Positions 37,261-50,400 of a stretch of 64,000 bases of DNA are shown one piece after another. The DNA comes from Pyrocephalus nanus (Eukaryota > Chordata > Aves > Passeriformes > Tyrannidae). The notes beneath the pieces are model-generated. The model searched no databases. It saw only the letters and a list, made by a program, of their open reading frames with translations, and was not told where the DNA came from. The stretch covers positions 27,634,977 to 27,698,976 of the forward strand of contig CM076259.1 of NCBI GenBank assembly GCA_038380795.1. The letters are read 5' to 3'. Numbering within the stretch: the stretch's first letter is position 1; each line of letters starts with the position of its first letter. The position numbers were made by a program, and so were the translations under genes.

Positions 37261-40200
37261 AGGAAGAATTACCATGCAGTAACGCTCTTTTTAAACTTCT
37301 CCATAAGCAGCTGACGCTGAGCTGACTTTAGGTATAACTAGGTACAGGTCTTATGACCATGTGTGCATTACCCCACTACAAGCTAAGGGGTTAAAAGCCT
37401 TCAGTATCATGTTGGCATCCGAGAGATTCACCTCAGCCTCCTTTGTCCTTACAGTGTTTTTGTCTCGGAGCCCACGTTACACACAGTTGTGAAAAATGGT
37501 CTCATGAGATGTGACTCTGCTATGTTTGGAGAAGAACTGGTGAAAAAATATATCTCCAGTGTTTTGACAAGTTATTTGGATTCTGTGGTGTTGAAGAGAA
37601 GAACAACCTAGAATGAGCCTGTACAGCTCTACAGGCTTTAAAGTGGGACAGTGAGTGCATAGGAAAGAAGGTGGATCTACAGCACAAAGGGAATGGAGGT
37701 TTCTTTTTGGAAAGATCAGAGTGAGATCAGAAGAGAGGGATGATGCTAGGGGGTGGTTACAGCTAGGATCAGAAATCCCAAACATTCAGAAATAACAACA
37801 CAGAACGTCTCCATGTCACAAGATTTATCTTCAACTTATGAAATGTTGTACAGGCTTGCTTTCATCCGCACTCTTTGCCTCCTACTTTCGGCTCTTTAGG
37901 TTACATGAAAATCACATTTCACAGTTTCCCTGTGACCAAAAAGATAGGCGTTTGCTTTGTGAACAAAGTGAAAGCATGGGATTTACTGACTCCAGGAGGC
38001 TAGAATTTAATTTCAACAGCTGGCACCCCGATCTAGGGATGAGGCAGACTTTGCTAACTTATGGGGATGTTACCTGTAATTTATGCACTCATGAAAGCAG
38101 TGACCTTGTCATTTGGAGAGCACAGGATCTGAGTCATTCAAAGGACTTTCTGGCCTTGATGCAGGATAAAGAAGGAACAGATAAAAAAGTGGGGGCCCAA
38201 CACACAGGACATAGGACCTAGGGGCCAAAGTAGAGAAGGAAGACAGAGAGAGCATCATGTAGCAAGGATACTTGGGCTGCTGGGCTTTATCTGGCTAATA
38301 ATGAAAGGCAGCAAGCGTGTCAGAGAGTGTGAGAGAAACAGATCAATAGAGAGATAAAACTGAGATAGAAGGAGCTGGCAAGGGGGTGGGGAAGAGAGTA
38401 ATAAAACACTACAAATCAGCAGGGTTACATTTGAACCTGATTTGAATGCACTCTGCACTGGTGGAAGTGATTATGGCAGATATAAGGCTATGGTGAATCA
38501 GAACTAAATACTGAAATAAAGAGGGAAAATTAGGGAAGATATAGTCTTCTTGTTAATATCACCCTGTAACCTGCCTTCACAGCTCTGAGCCAACCCTAGC
38601 TGCCCCACTCCTCCTTTAATCCTGATATATGGAGAAGCACAAATTTTGCTGGCACTGAGAAAACCGACTGATAGCCTTTCCCTGCTTCCCTGGGCCACCG
38701 TAATCTTCCTGAAGAAGTGCCTTTTGGGTAAAATGTGTCTCGGTCACGTTTTACCTGAGCTGAATGTAGGAAATGCTCCTTACCACCTCGTTCAGTGAGG
38801 ACCCAGGGTAGCACAGCTTCTGAGGACCCCCTGAACCGCTGCATTCGAGGTGCTTTCCTAGGAGAGGTGATGAACTGTGCCCATGTTCAGGTACCAATGG
38901 AAGCTGATCAGAGAAGCTTCTTCACTCAGCTCCACATTTTTGAGGCAAAGGAGACTGTGACACCCCAAAGCTAAGATCATCAGAGCACATAAATGAAAAC
39001 ATGCCCTACCAGAACAGTACTGAGGATCTGGGTACCCTCCCCTCTCAGGGCACATGCACCTCCCTGGCCCAGGCACTTGGAGCTGTTTTGCTGCTTATGC
39101 CTAGAATTAGTTTTAAGTGATGTCCATCTAATCCTCGTGGCATTACCATTAACATTAGAAGTTCAGTTTTCCACACTGACCATGGCTATCCACACTACTC
39201 CCTTCTTCTGTCAAGAGCCTCAGTGAGGAGACCAAGCACTGAAGAAGCCTCAAGGACTGAAGGGGATGGGGTAGGGACAACCCATATAGCTGTTCAAATG
39301 AGCCTGGGAAACAACCAGTCAACTCCCTAAAGCAGCCATGGGTTATATTTTCTATCTCTAAAATTGCGTTTGGAGCAGTACCATACCGCGAAGGAGCCTT
39401 CTCCACAACTCAGCCACAGCAGCTGTGTGAGAACTAGAGTAGAAGCAAGAGAAGAGAGTTGTTGATACTGGCAAGTAAAACCTCAACAAACGTAGACTCT
39501 ACCCAGATGAATATTTCAAGATGTTATACTTATTTCAAGATGTTACACTTATAGAAGTCTGGCAAAGCCGTAGTCAACTGCCTTTAATATGTGCTAAACT
39601 GATCCAGCTGAAGATCAAATCTCTTGCTGGCAATCCTGTGCTGGTGTGCAAACTTGCCCAGATAGCTCTAAGATTTAAACATACTAAAACCATAGACTGT
39701 ATTGGGCTCCCATCAATTTGCTGCCTCTTTTGCTTTCATGGAAAATCACCACTGATTTCTAAAGGAGACAGCCACAGGAAAGTTTGTGCTGGGCTGGAAT
39801 TCTTGGTCAAACAGCTTAATATTGCTTATTGAAATGCATGCTGACCTGGAGCTCCTCCAGGTTGCCCTCACAACTCACCTCTGCCTGCCATGTGCTTTAT
39901 ACGAGATGAGAAGAGCTATGAAGGTTTGTTTGTTTTTGTTTTTTTTTTCCCCCCAAAATGACCTCCAGTCTTTATTCTCTCTCACCTGACACAGGGAAGC
40001 GTGCCCTCGGCAATGCCTCCTGACCGCACTGCTCTAACTCACGCCCACGAAGAGATACTTAAGGTGCACCATAAACGTTTCTATCCTTGTGGAGCATTTA
40101 AACTATCTTTTTATGGCCATACCCTGCCTGCATCAGGGATGCATTTCTTGACAAGTGCGATGGTTAATGATTCAGCAGATAGTAAAGCCCTTTTTTTGTA

Positions 40201-40503
40201 AAAATTAATGCAGCAGAGGAGAGGAGGATGCAGGGATTTAAGAAATGCACAGCTTAAATACGTAAGTACGGTGCTTTGCAACATAAGATATTTTACATTT
40301 ACATATCCCCAAAACACTGCCCAAAATAGTGAGATCTTAATGGTTTGAAAGCAAAAATGAGAGCTATGTGTGGGCACACACAAGGTGTTTCATGCACCTT
40401 TTTTAATTCTGCTGTTGTACTTATAGAATATATCACTGAGATGTGAAACATACCACGCCATATAGTAGTGCATCTGTTTTCTCATCAGATATTTCAACAT
40501 AAA
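37261..40503. other. Intergenic DNA, no gene seen
   Basis: No gene was found. A 20-bp tandem duplication lies at 39511-39550. The stretch 40040-40200 has a MEF2/CArG-like CTTTTTATGG and could be regulatory, on weak evidence. Confidence 0.45.
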
Positions 40504-40640
40504 TCATAGAATCACAGAGCTGTTTGGCTTGGAAGGGACCTTAAAGACCATCTCATTCCGACCCCCCTGCCGTGGGGCAGGGTCACCTTCCACTGGACCA
40601 GGCTGCTCAGAGCCCCATCCAACCTCGCCTTGAACACTTA
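40504..40640 (-). repeat. CR1 LINE 3' fragment, fairly young
   Basis: Plus-strand 'atcatagaatcacagag' followed by 'ttggaagggacctt' and 'accaggctgctcagagcccc' is the reverse complement of a well-preserved avian CR1 3' end. It is 5'-truncated, as most CR1 copies are. Confidence 0.9.
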
Positions 40641-40989
40641 CAGGTGTACGGATGAAAATTAGATATTCACCAGACAGAAAGGACCCATAAATATGTGGAT
40701 ATTCATGAAGCATCCGTGACTGGCTTCTAGGGACACATCTCAGTACGGCTGGGCGGCTTGGGGGAGTTTTCAGAGAGGATAGGTCGTGAAAAAAACAGGA
40801 GAACATCGGGCAGGCGCTGGCAGCGAGCAGGGTAAGGCATTAAAAAAAAAAGCGCTGAATGGCGATTCGGGCTGGCTGGTGCCTGTGGCCAGCGCGGCGA
40901 GGGCTGGGGACCAGCCCGTTGCCACTGGCGTAGGCTGCGCCGCAGGCAGACCGCGGTCTGGGATGTCCTGGAGACATGATCCCTGCCGT

Positions 40990-41056
40990 GCCAGGGTGTT
41001 GGGCGGTGTTGGGCGGTGTTGGGCGGTGTCCGGGGTGTCCGGGGTGTCCGGAAAGG
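40990..41056. repeat. Two adjacent G-rich minisatellites
   Basis: Three to four copies of a 10-bp unit TTGGGCGGTG are followed by three copies of a 9-bp unit TCCGGGGTG. They lie about 320 bp upstream of the COPS7A start codon. The regularly spaced G-runs could form a G-quadruplex. Confidence 0.85.
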
Positions 41057-41305
41057 GCCGCCACACGCTCCGAGCCGCCGCCGGCAGTGCGCACCCCGGC
41101 CGACAGGGGGCGCTCTGGCGGAGGGCGCGAGCCGCCGCGCAGCTCCCGGCCCGGCCAACGGGGAAGCGTCGGGGGCGGGACGAGCCGGCGGTTCCGCCAA
41201 TGGGCGGCGGGTGCGCGTCAGACGCGGAAGCGGCCGCGGTGGTACGGGCGGGGCGCGGGGCCGGCCGGGAGCGCCCGGGCCGTGCCGAGACCGGGGCCGG
41301 GGCCG

Positions 41306-41330
41306 ATCCTGATCCTGATCCTGATCCTGC
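41306..41330 (+). repeat. (GATCCT)4 hexanucleotide repeat
   Basis: Four units occur in the probable COPS7A 5' UTR. In the COPS7A frame they would read as Asp-Pro repeats. Confidence 0.85.
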
Positions 41331-41367
41331 AGGGAGCGAGCGCGGCCGCGCCGGGCCGGGCCCCTCC

Positions 41368-43877
41368 ATGGCGGCCGAAGGCAAGGTGACGGGGCAGAGC
41401 CAGGAGCAGTTTCTCCTGCTGGCCAAGGCGGCCCGCGGCGCCGCGCTCGCCAGCCTGATCCACCAGGTGCTGGAGGCCCCGGGCATCTACGTGTTCGGGG
41501 AGCTGCTGGACATGCCCGCCGTCCGCGAGGTGAGACCCGCCCGGCCCCTCGGCCCTGCCGGGCCCGGCCCACGGCCCGGCGGGACCGCCTGACCCTGTGT
41601 CCCCGCAGCTGGCCGACAGCGAGTTCTCCCCCGTGTTCCGCCTGCTCACCATCTTTGCCTACGGCACCTACGCGGACTACCTGGGTGAGGTTGGGCCCGG
41701 GGCACGGCGCGGGGCGGGGGCTACGAACCCCCGGACCGGTGATGGGGATCCCGCAGGGTGGGAAACGCTGTCCGCCCCCACCAGGGCCCCCCTTACCCAA
41801 ACAACTCGCCAGGGCCGTGCCACCGACCCGAGACCCGCCTGGTTGTGGTTTGGGCCCCCAGACCCTCCGGGTATCTGACAGTAATTAACGCTGCCATTTG
41901 CCATCTGCCGAAGAGCATCTTGACGGTGACGTTTTTGAGGGACGAGGGGAAAGACTTAGGTATCCACTGGGATGTGCAGACCTGCATAAATAAGCCATGG
42001 GACAGCTAGAGAGAATGACTTGAGGGTGATGGGGGGAAAGGCTGCTCAGAAAAGGTCTTTTGAGCTGACGATTGATGGAGATGGCTTGGCAAGACAAAGC
42101 ATCACTTGGGGGATTGGTGTGCAGGCAGTGTAAGAGACGGGTGTGGTACAGATGCTTCTGTGCAGAGCTGGGAAATGGATAATGAGACATAAATTCTAAT
42201 ACCCTGTTCTTTTCCCTGACAACAGCTGAAGCAGCAAACCTCCCTCCCTTGACAGAAGCTCAGAAGAACAAACTGAGGCACCTGTCAGTTGTCACTCTAG
42301 CTGCCAAGATCAAGGTAGTGGCCATGTTTTTCCCCCGGTTCTCCCCACACTGGGATTATCTTGTGCTAGTTACCATCATCTTTCCACAGTGCATCCCCTA
42401 CTCAGTGCTGCTGGAGCAATTACAGCTGAAGAATGTCCGGCAGCTGGAGGACCTGGTGATTGAGGCAGTTTATGCAGATGTGCTGCGAGGGAGCTTGGAT
42501 CAGCGGAACCAGCGCCTGGAGGTGGATTACAGCATTGGGAGGGACATCCGGAGAGAGGAGCTAAGCACCATCACCCGCACACTGCAGGAGTGGTGAGGAG
42601 GAAGCCCCCATTGCTAACACAAGAAAAGGTTGCAGGAGTGGCCAGTGGCTTCCCTGGAACCTCTTGTGTGTCGCTGGGGGTGGGTGGTGTTGGGAGGTGG
42701 TCTACTTGATCCCCTTTCCCATGCTCCAACGGAAAGTAATTTCCAAAAATAATTTTCCAAATTCCCCTGTTTGTGGCTGGCTTGGAGGGGTGATGAAGCC
42801 ACATCAGCCTTTGCACAGTCCTGGCTTCTGGCAGGAGGCTTCCCGAGTGTTTATCTGCAGTTAGTTCCTAAACCAGCGTGGCTTTGTTATCTGTCACAAC
42901 TCCCGGGTAATAACGTAATTCCCTGTGTTGTTACATCAGAATCTTGCTCTTTTCTCTTCCCTGCTTGGTGTAGCTGCTGCCTTCCAGTGTTTTTGGCCTC
43001 TAGAGTTGAAATCTGCTGTCTTTCACATTTCTTTCTATGCTGTGCCAATTCCCTGGCCTGTTCAGTTTTGGGTCTCCCCTCCAGGTGCCAGGGCTGCGAG
43101 GTTGTCCTGTCGGGCATCGAAGAACAGGTCAGCCGGGCCAACCAGCACAAAGAGCAACAGCTGGCCCTGAAGCAGCAGATAGAGAGTGAGGTGAGTGGGC
43201 ACAGGAGGGAGCAATCAGTGTCCCTCACTTTAAAATTACTAGAACCAGTACCCTGTGGTTGCTACAGTCCTTACTGAAGTGAGGCATTGCCTTTTCCCTA
43301 GGCCAGACCTCCCAGGGGCTTGTGCCTGAAGAAGAGTCCTGAATCAGCTTAACACTCCTCTGCAGTGCAGGGGCCTGGACAGCTGTTGGCTCTTTTAGTT
43401 GACATGAGCTTGCAGCTCTTAGCTCTAAGGCTTCCTTTAAAAACAAAAAACCACCAAAGTAAAACTAAAAAAATTAATTAAAAAAATAGCCAAAACAAAC
43501 TAAAAACCTTGTGAAATCCCTTGTTTCTTGCTTTGCTGCTATTGCAGGTGGCAAACCTGAAGAAGACTATTAAAGTGACAACTGCAGCTGCTGCAGCAGC
43601 CACATCTCAAGACCCAGAACAGCACCTAACGGAGCTCAGGGAGCCAGCCCCTGGCACCAACCAGCGCCAGGCGAGCAAGAAAACTTCCAAAGCCAAAGGG
43701 TGAGGAGTGCAGGCAAACGGACAGAGCGTGTGTCTGTGAACATCAGCTGTGCTTCTCTCTGTGCACACAGAAAGGAAGTGAGATAAGAGCCTGAGTGTCC
43801 ACTCTGATTTTCTTTTTTTTTTGTCCCATCTCCACAGGCTCCGGGGCAGTGCGAAGATTTGGTCTAAATCAAACTAG
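41368..43877 (+). CDS. COPS7A: COP9 signalosome complex subunit 7a, seven coding exons, 275 aa
   Basis: COPS7A is a PCI-domain subunit of the COP9 signalosome, which removes NEDD8 from cullins and so tunes cullin-RING ubiquitin ligases. Coding exons are 41368-41529, 41609-41684, 42226-42314, 42390-42592, 43085-43190, 43548-43699 and 43838-43877. All introns are GT-AG; the 828-nt join is open and gives 275 aa, equal to the human protein. It starts [10 protein letters not shown], against MSAEVKVTGQ in human. The PCI domain covers roughly residues 1-160, including [14 protein letters not shown] (about 94-107) and [14 protein letters not shown] (about 150-163). A helical tail follows with [18 protein letters not shown] (about 184-201), an alanine run, and a basic C-terminus ending AKIWSKSN. 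Context at the ATG is weak at -3 (T) but G at +4. Intron 3 is only 75 nt. Confidence 0.97.
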
Positions 43878-44445
43878 TTGGATCTCCCTTCACAACTGGG
43901 AGGGTGAGAGGAAGAGATTTGGGGGACAGAGGGGTAGCAAGGGTCCCAAGTGTGATGCTTTTGAGCTCTTCTCTGAGATCCATCTTGCCAGCTAACTCTC
44001 CTGCATGTTTGTTCTCTTTCCTATCTGCTTTACCCACTTTCCAGGCACTATCTCCCTCCTTTTCATCACAGCATTTCACACTCTGAGCTTCCAGTTTACG
44101 CGTTGCCGTTTCCCCATCCTCTCAAGCCCCCGTTGCCAGGGCCATGTGTTTCTCTCTTTCTCTCTCCCTGTCTTTTGACAGGTCAATTTCAAGAGCCATA
44201 AGGGTGTGCCAGTCACCTTGGCACCCAGAGGGCATCACAGAAACTTGGAAAGAGGGTGCTGGTGCTCAGCAACCATCTTGGCTCTATGAGACCCCTGGGA
44301 GAATTTGCTCCAGGATGCAGCTGCCGTCTTTGATTGTTTAATCTTTGTTTTGCTAGGTGGGAGGGTAGTTTTTGAAGGGGTTCTTTTAAAAAATATAAAT
44401 ATATTATAAATATATATAAAACAATAAAATAATAGTTCTATGGAC
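43878..44445 (+). other. COPS7A: COPS7A 3' UTR with polyadenylation signal
   Basis: It runs from the TAG at 43875-43877 to an AATAAA at 44423-44428 inside an AU-rich stretch (TATAAATATATTATAAATA-like). Cleavage is expected about 10-25 nt later. No downstream exon is needed. Confidence 0.7.
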
Positions 44446-47400
44446 ATATCTATACAAACTTGTGCTCCTGTGGTGGCATCTCTTGGCCTCGTATACTGAT
44501 TGTGGAGGTTCCAAAATAAGGCATGATATTGAGAGCCTCTGTCCCATTTCGTGGTAGAATATCCTCAAAATACTTCCCTTTCCATAGTGCCATAGTAGCT
44601 CTATTGGGATGAGTGTCCATAAAGCAGAAGTTAATTATAAATCGTATTTACAGTTTCTTGTGTGGTTGATCTGCATCTGTACTGTTCAAAAGAGGTGATT
44701 TTCAGGTAGTCTTACAGGAAGGTGCAGAGACTGAGGAAAAAATGAATTCATATTTGTGTCAGCACTGTGTGCCCTCTGGTCCTGGATGGAACGGAAAGTG
44801 ATGTGGGGAATTGTCTGACAGGTAAAGGTAACAGAGTCAAAGCCCATATGTGTGAGTTCTCTTAGTATAGATGCTGCACAAGCCATTCTTGGTTCGTGTT
44901 AGAGTTTGGTTGAAAAAAAAACCAAATTAGCGAAATTGCCTCCTGTGAGATGCCCAGGAAAAAAAAAATCAGATTCTCCCAAGGATGCCTCCTCGAGGCT
45001 GGCTTGGAGCCGAGTCAGACGGATGTCAGTGTTGCACTGCTGCTCCAGGAGGACGTGTAGGCTGATGGAAATGTAAATTGACACCATGACTCCCACCCCT
45101 GCTTGGTTCTGCGCCTTGTGCCAAGGCTAAAATTTGATTCCTTGAACCTGGGTTTCTGCGTGTGAGCAAACCACGGGAAAAAAATAATCCAATGAGGGAA
45201 AATTGCGATCTTTGTCTGTATGGGGACTCTTTTGGTTCACTGGCCTGGGGGTGGGTTTTATCCTGGGCCGGCTCCCTGTGCAGACATGTGGGAATTGGAG
45301 CCGAGGCAGTGTGAGTGTGAGCAGGTCATGATAAGGGGATGGGGAGGGGAGTGAGACCATGCCTGTTTCGGTGGTAGCAAGGTGCCATCTCAGTCCTCCA
45401 ACATCACAAAGTGCTGGTTTGTGCAATATTGCTTTGCCAATTCCAGACTGCTGTAACACAGCACTGCTTGTCAGTGGGAAAGCCCCGTCACCCGAACCTA
45501 TGAACTCCTAGAACTTCCAAGCAGCTTTGTCCCTCTGTGCGTGATCACAGGGCTCGGCATACCAGCCGGCAGTGCCCGGGACAGGGATATGCCAGGCTGT
45601 TCAGGGTGATTGCTGTCACTGGCTGAGGTCTCCCAAGGCCTTGGGCAGCCCCACGGCTTTATCCTGTTGCTGTGGTCGCCTGGCATAGAAGTACCAGATA
45701 GGAGAGGTTTGGTGTGAAATTGTCCAGATGGGAGACAAGTCTGGTTGCAGGAGCATGTGGGGGGATAGCTGGGCCAGGGTTGTGTCAACCCACCTAGAGA
45801 GATCTGATGAATTTGCGGCAATAGGGAGTCCCCCTGACGAATCCTATTTTCCCTAAGTTGTTAGGAGGGGTTGTGACAACGCTTCCAGCTTTTGTTTAAA
45901 TCCCCTTGAGCCTTCCTCCCTCTCTGTCACATCACCTTCATCTGTCTCTCAGTGAGGAAAGGCACTGTACTTGCTGTGTCTGCAAACGTCTGCAAGAAGC
46001 AGTAACGGTCTGTGCATGCTGGATTTTCCTGCTCCCTGGGAAGGGCTAGTCTGGGACCAAGGTGCCAACAGGTGATACTTGTCAAGCACCTGCCGAATGT
46101 CTGGCACCTCATGCTCTTTGAAAGATTTGCTGCTTGCAAAGCCGTTGGGGTGTGATGTGAAAGAGTGAGGAGAACTGGCTCAGGAGGGAGCTGAGCAGCC
46201 AGACAAAGCATGTGTCCTAACAGCCACTGGCTGAGGTCCAGCGGGAGCTGGGCTGGAGCAGTGTCACCTCCAGGGAGAACAGAAGTTACCAATAACGGAG
46301 CAGGATATTTGTGTCCCACAAGAATCCCGCTGCTGCTTAGGAAGAGCAGCTGTAACAGCTCTTTGTCCCGAGTGTTTCAGCTCCTCTCTGATCTGTTGGG
46401 CTTTGCTCTCTTTAGCACTGTGGCTATTGGGCACAAAGGGTCTGTTCAAATGCCCTGAATCCACAGTTTAAATCCAGGCCACAGATCCCAGGAGTGGAGT
46501 TGGAAGCCAGGGCTGAGAGTTCCACACGGGTTGCATGTAATAATGCCTGTGTGAGCGGCATGTGCGGTGCAAGGCCAGGCAGAGCAGCCCCTGAGCTCTG
46601 TACACACACTGGCATCAAACTGGCTGGTGAGCACAAAACCCCCGCATACAGGTGACAGCAGCCAGAGTGTGGACCAACGTGGAGTCCTGCGGGGCTCAAC
46701 TCACCAGCCCCAGGCTGTGCTGAAGCCCCAGACTCAGATCCTCACAGCTCCATCCCAGTCAGCGCGAGTCTGCCTCTGTCCTGCCATAACTTGGCATTTG
46801 GTTTGCTCCCATCTCCAAGGGTCAGCTCAACTCTGGTAGCAGCATTTGCCAAGCACAGCCATAGGCCTTGCTCCGCTTCCTATTTGTCCCTCTTGAGACT
46901 GGTTGTGTTACGGATTTCAAGAGAGTTTGAGAATAAATACATCTAATCAAGGAGCATCTGCAGAGGTCTCTGAGTCTTCCATTTTGTTTACTTTTCAAAG
47001 GCAGCACCTTTTAAGACCTCCATTAAGGAAAGGGAAGCTGAAGGTAGCACATAAAATTACTTCAGACCCTTGGTAGAACTGAAAAATAAATGAGAGGGTT
47101 GCAGTGCAGAATGAAAGTATTGCTGCAAATTGCCTTGCTGGATGGCAAACAGAGGGCAGGAGCATAGGCTTGCCTTTGCCCTCCACCTGAAAACCACACT
47201 TTTTATTTTCCTGCTCACTTCAGCTGTGACTTTGAATTTCAGTCAGAGAGGATGTGAAGATTAATTAATTAGTTAACATTTTTAAAAACACTTTGAAGAT
47301 GGCAAGAGTAAGTACTGAGCATTATTGTAAATTTTCATTTTGAAATGACTTCGTATTTTAACCCATTTTTTTTTTTTGCAGAGAAAAGACTGAGAAAACA

Positions 47401-50400
47401 GACTCTGAGTAGAGCAAACCAGAAATACCTGGATACATGACACCCTATGCCCTGCAAAGAAATGAGGTTTAGGGGATTGTAGAAGACAAGGTATGGAGAA
47501 ATGTCTGTCCCAGCATGAGGACAGGAGATCTGCCAGCCCTAGTACAGAAAGTGTAACAACTCTTGTGCAGTGGTTCATTGCAGCCCCCTTTGGGTATCAT
47601 ACATGGGGCTTGCACATCTGAGTTCAGAAAAGGAAGGAGGTAGGACAGGACCTGAATGGCTCTGTCACTGATGTCTGACTTTTGCTAGCCACCTCCAGCT
47701 GCCCATGTATTCTTATTAAGAATTGAGGCTAATGATGGTGATTCTTGTTGCACTCCTGGGGCACAATTTCTTCTGGAGAGCTTGCTGCTCCCCTTGAGAG
47801 TGGTGGAGGTGTCAGGCACTGTGCTGCCGGCATCTTGGAGTCTGCTGCAGTGCCTGTCTGTACCTGGTGAGAAGGGAGAAGCCTGACAGCAGGGCAGGCA
47901 CCCTGCAGGACTCGTCTGAGGTTCTCCCCAACCTCCACTGCTCTCTGCTGAGGTACGTTAAGAGGTAGAGGTGGTCTTTGTGCTTAATGGCCCTCGGCTC
48001 AAAGGGGGACAATGTTTTGTTTACTGGGGTTGCTGAGGCTGCCCTTGCCTCTGTTCTCCAAATGGCACCTGTGATGGGATGGTTTGGGATGAATGGATGG
48101 GCTGGTGTGCATTGAGATATCTGTCAAACATTACCAAGTCTCCCCAGGCAACACTGGCTGGGGGGCGCATGTCGTGACAACCTGTCTGAGGTGACCAGGG
48201 AGGATGGCAGCCCTGCCTCTGCCCAGCAGCAGGGTACATGCCTGCTGCCTCCATCCTCCTGTGAGCTCCCAGTGCCAGCTGGGGTGTGGCGCTCCGGCAT
48301 CCCACGGGCATTCTGCAGCGGTCATGGTGATGCCAGCCAGCCTGAATTCACCGGTCTGCAGGATGATCATGCAGCAGCGTGGTCCCCTGGAGCTTCCTGC
48401 AGGGATGCCTTGCCTCTGCCCCAGCAAGGCATTGGCTCGCTGCTCCTGTGAAGGCTTTTTTGGGTGCCTGGCTGTCTGGTCTGCTGGATGAACTGACACA
48501 GATGGATGAGTGTCCTGGTCTGCTTCCCGCAGGCCTGTACCTTTGCATGAAGGCTCCCTGACAAGAGCAGCCACCGAGGGCTGTGTCTGCCGCTAGCCAT
48601 GGCTGGACTATCCTTCCTGGGATGAGGCCCTGGCTGTGCAAGACTCTGACAAAGAGCAAGGTAGAGTAGTCAGGAAAAATCTCACAGTCCATGTCAGCTG
48701 CTGCAAATGCATCTCTCAGATCTCTGACGTCCTTCTTATCTTTTTATGCCCTGGAATAGCTACTCATCTTCCTTCTGTGACCTCTTTCCCTTTTTGCCAT
48801 CCTCTCTATGGGTGTCTGTCTGTGTTTCCCCCTGCAGGGTTCTTCTTTCCTCGTCCCTTTTCCTATTACTAGTCACTGCTTAACTGAAATACAAAAACCC
48901 ACCTGCTTTCTCTACTGGTTCCTCATGCACCCACCTTTTGGGTGTTTCTCTTTTGGCTGCTGCAGTTTTCCAGGAGCATCCTTGATGGTGCAGTGTGAAA
49001 CTAGGCTGGACTTTTGTCTGCCTTCTCTGCTGGTGGCAGGCTTTGCCACTGCCAAGGAAAGGAGTTCGTTTGCAAAAATTCTTTGTGCAATTATATTCAT
49101 ATTGCAATGAATTCAATAGATGACAGCAAAATGTCAGTAGGATTAGAGAGCCATGACCCTTATACAGTAACAAGAGTGTTCAGAATTCCTGTGGCACTTG
49201 TGCATATGTTAAAAGCAATCCTGTACCCTCCTGATCTGAGGCACAAGTGAAGCCGTGACCCCTTCGGATCAGGAGAAAATGTCTCAGGGAAGGTTTTGCC
49301 TCATCTCCTGCAGGTTTCCTTGCATCTGCCTCTGAAGTGTTTAGCACTGGTTTTGGGATGCGGGGAGATGATCTCTTTGATGGGAGCAAAAGCAAGTGTG
49401 TGATGCCTTACCAGTACGATCTCATGATCCTTTGCAAAAGCTTCTCAAGTGCCAACCCCAAACTGGCTAATTTTATTGTCTCTACTTTCCAGCTTAAATG
49501 AATTCACAGCTAGTTTATATTCTCTTGTGCCTGTGCCAGCGCAGCTCTGGCTGAAGCTCTACTTCCTCTCTGGTGTTTACATCCCTTGAGGACAGACTTC
49601 ACTTTGCTTAACTAACCAAATCAGCCCCCTCATACATACTGTGAGCTCTCCATACTCTCTTACTTGCTCTTCAAATAGAGTGCAAAAGTGCTCTTACTTG
49701 CTCTTCAAATTAAGCTTTCTTGGCTAGAAATGAGCACAGTTCTCTTCCACAGGTGAAGTCTGATCAGCATCTTGCACGGGAATAGTAACACATACCTATA
49801 GCTACTGGAAATGCCTCCCAGATTGCCTGTCTTCTCCTCAGTGCCTCAGCAGGTGATTACAGTTATTAAATGATTCACTGGTGATCCAGAGTAATTCTTA
49901 TTTTCTGCTGGTTATAATTGAAGAAGCTCCAGTTTATAGCTAAGGAAATCTTGATTTTAGGTCCTATGTTTCCTTTCCCCTTTCACTTTGTGCTGCAAGC
50001 TTTAGTCTTTTTGCTGCTACTGATACCTTCAAGGCCACCTACATCCTCCTGTGTGATACCCTCATCCAATTTGGTAATGTATCTGGGGTTTATTTATTTA
50101 CTCCTGCATTTATTTTTTGCAACCTTTGTTCTCTTTTTCTCTCATCAGTAAGGGATGGTTATTGTGAGGCTTCCTGCCTACCTCTGAACATTACTGCACC
50201 AGCAGTTGGAGATAGGTATTCTATTTATTCCTCTTCCTTTTATCGCCTTTTTCCCCCCACTCTGTTTGTATTAAATGCCCTCAGGATTTAAAAACCCAGC
50301 CAGAAATGAGGAGATAGTGGAAGTAATAAAAACCTAAGTGGAGTCTCCCCATAGGAACATTTTTGAAGTGTTGTCTTTAAAAAAGAAAATTCCCAGGAGG

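Larger units (their letters stand above)
40860..41367 (+). promoter_or_regulatory. COPS7A: CpG-island promoter and 5' UTR of COPS7A
   Basis: The segment is CpG-rich directly upstream of the COPS7A ATG and has no TATA box. A CCAAT box in GCCAATGGGCGG (about 41196-41207) and an ETS-like GCGGAAGCGG (about 41224) suggest transcription starts near 41220-41300. A (GATCCT)4 repeat at about 41306-41330 would lie in the 5' UTR. The COPS7A frame stays open upstream across this segment, discussed as a finding. Confidence 0.7.

Noticed and set aside
40727..41800. 357-codon minus-strand frame over COPS7A exons 1-2
   Set aside because: It is antisense to verified COPS7A exons and driven by CpG-island composition and minisatellites.
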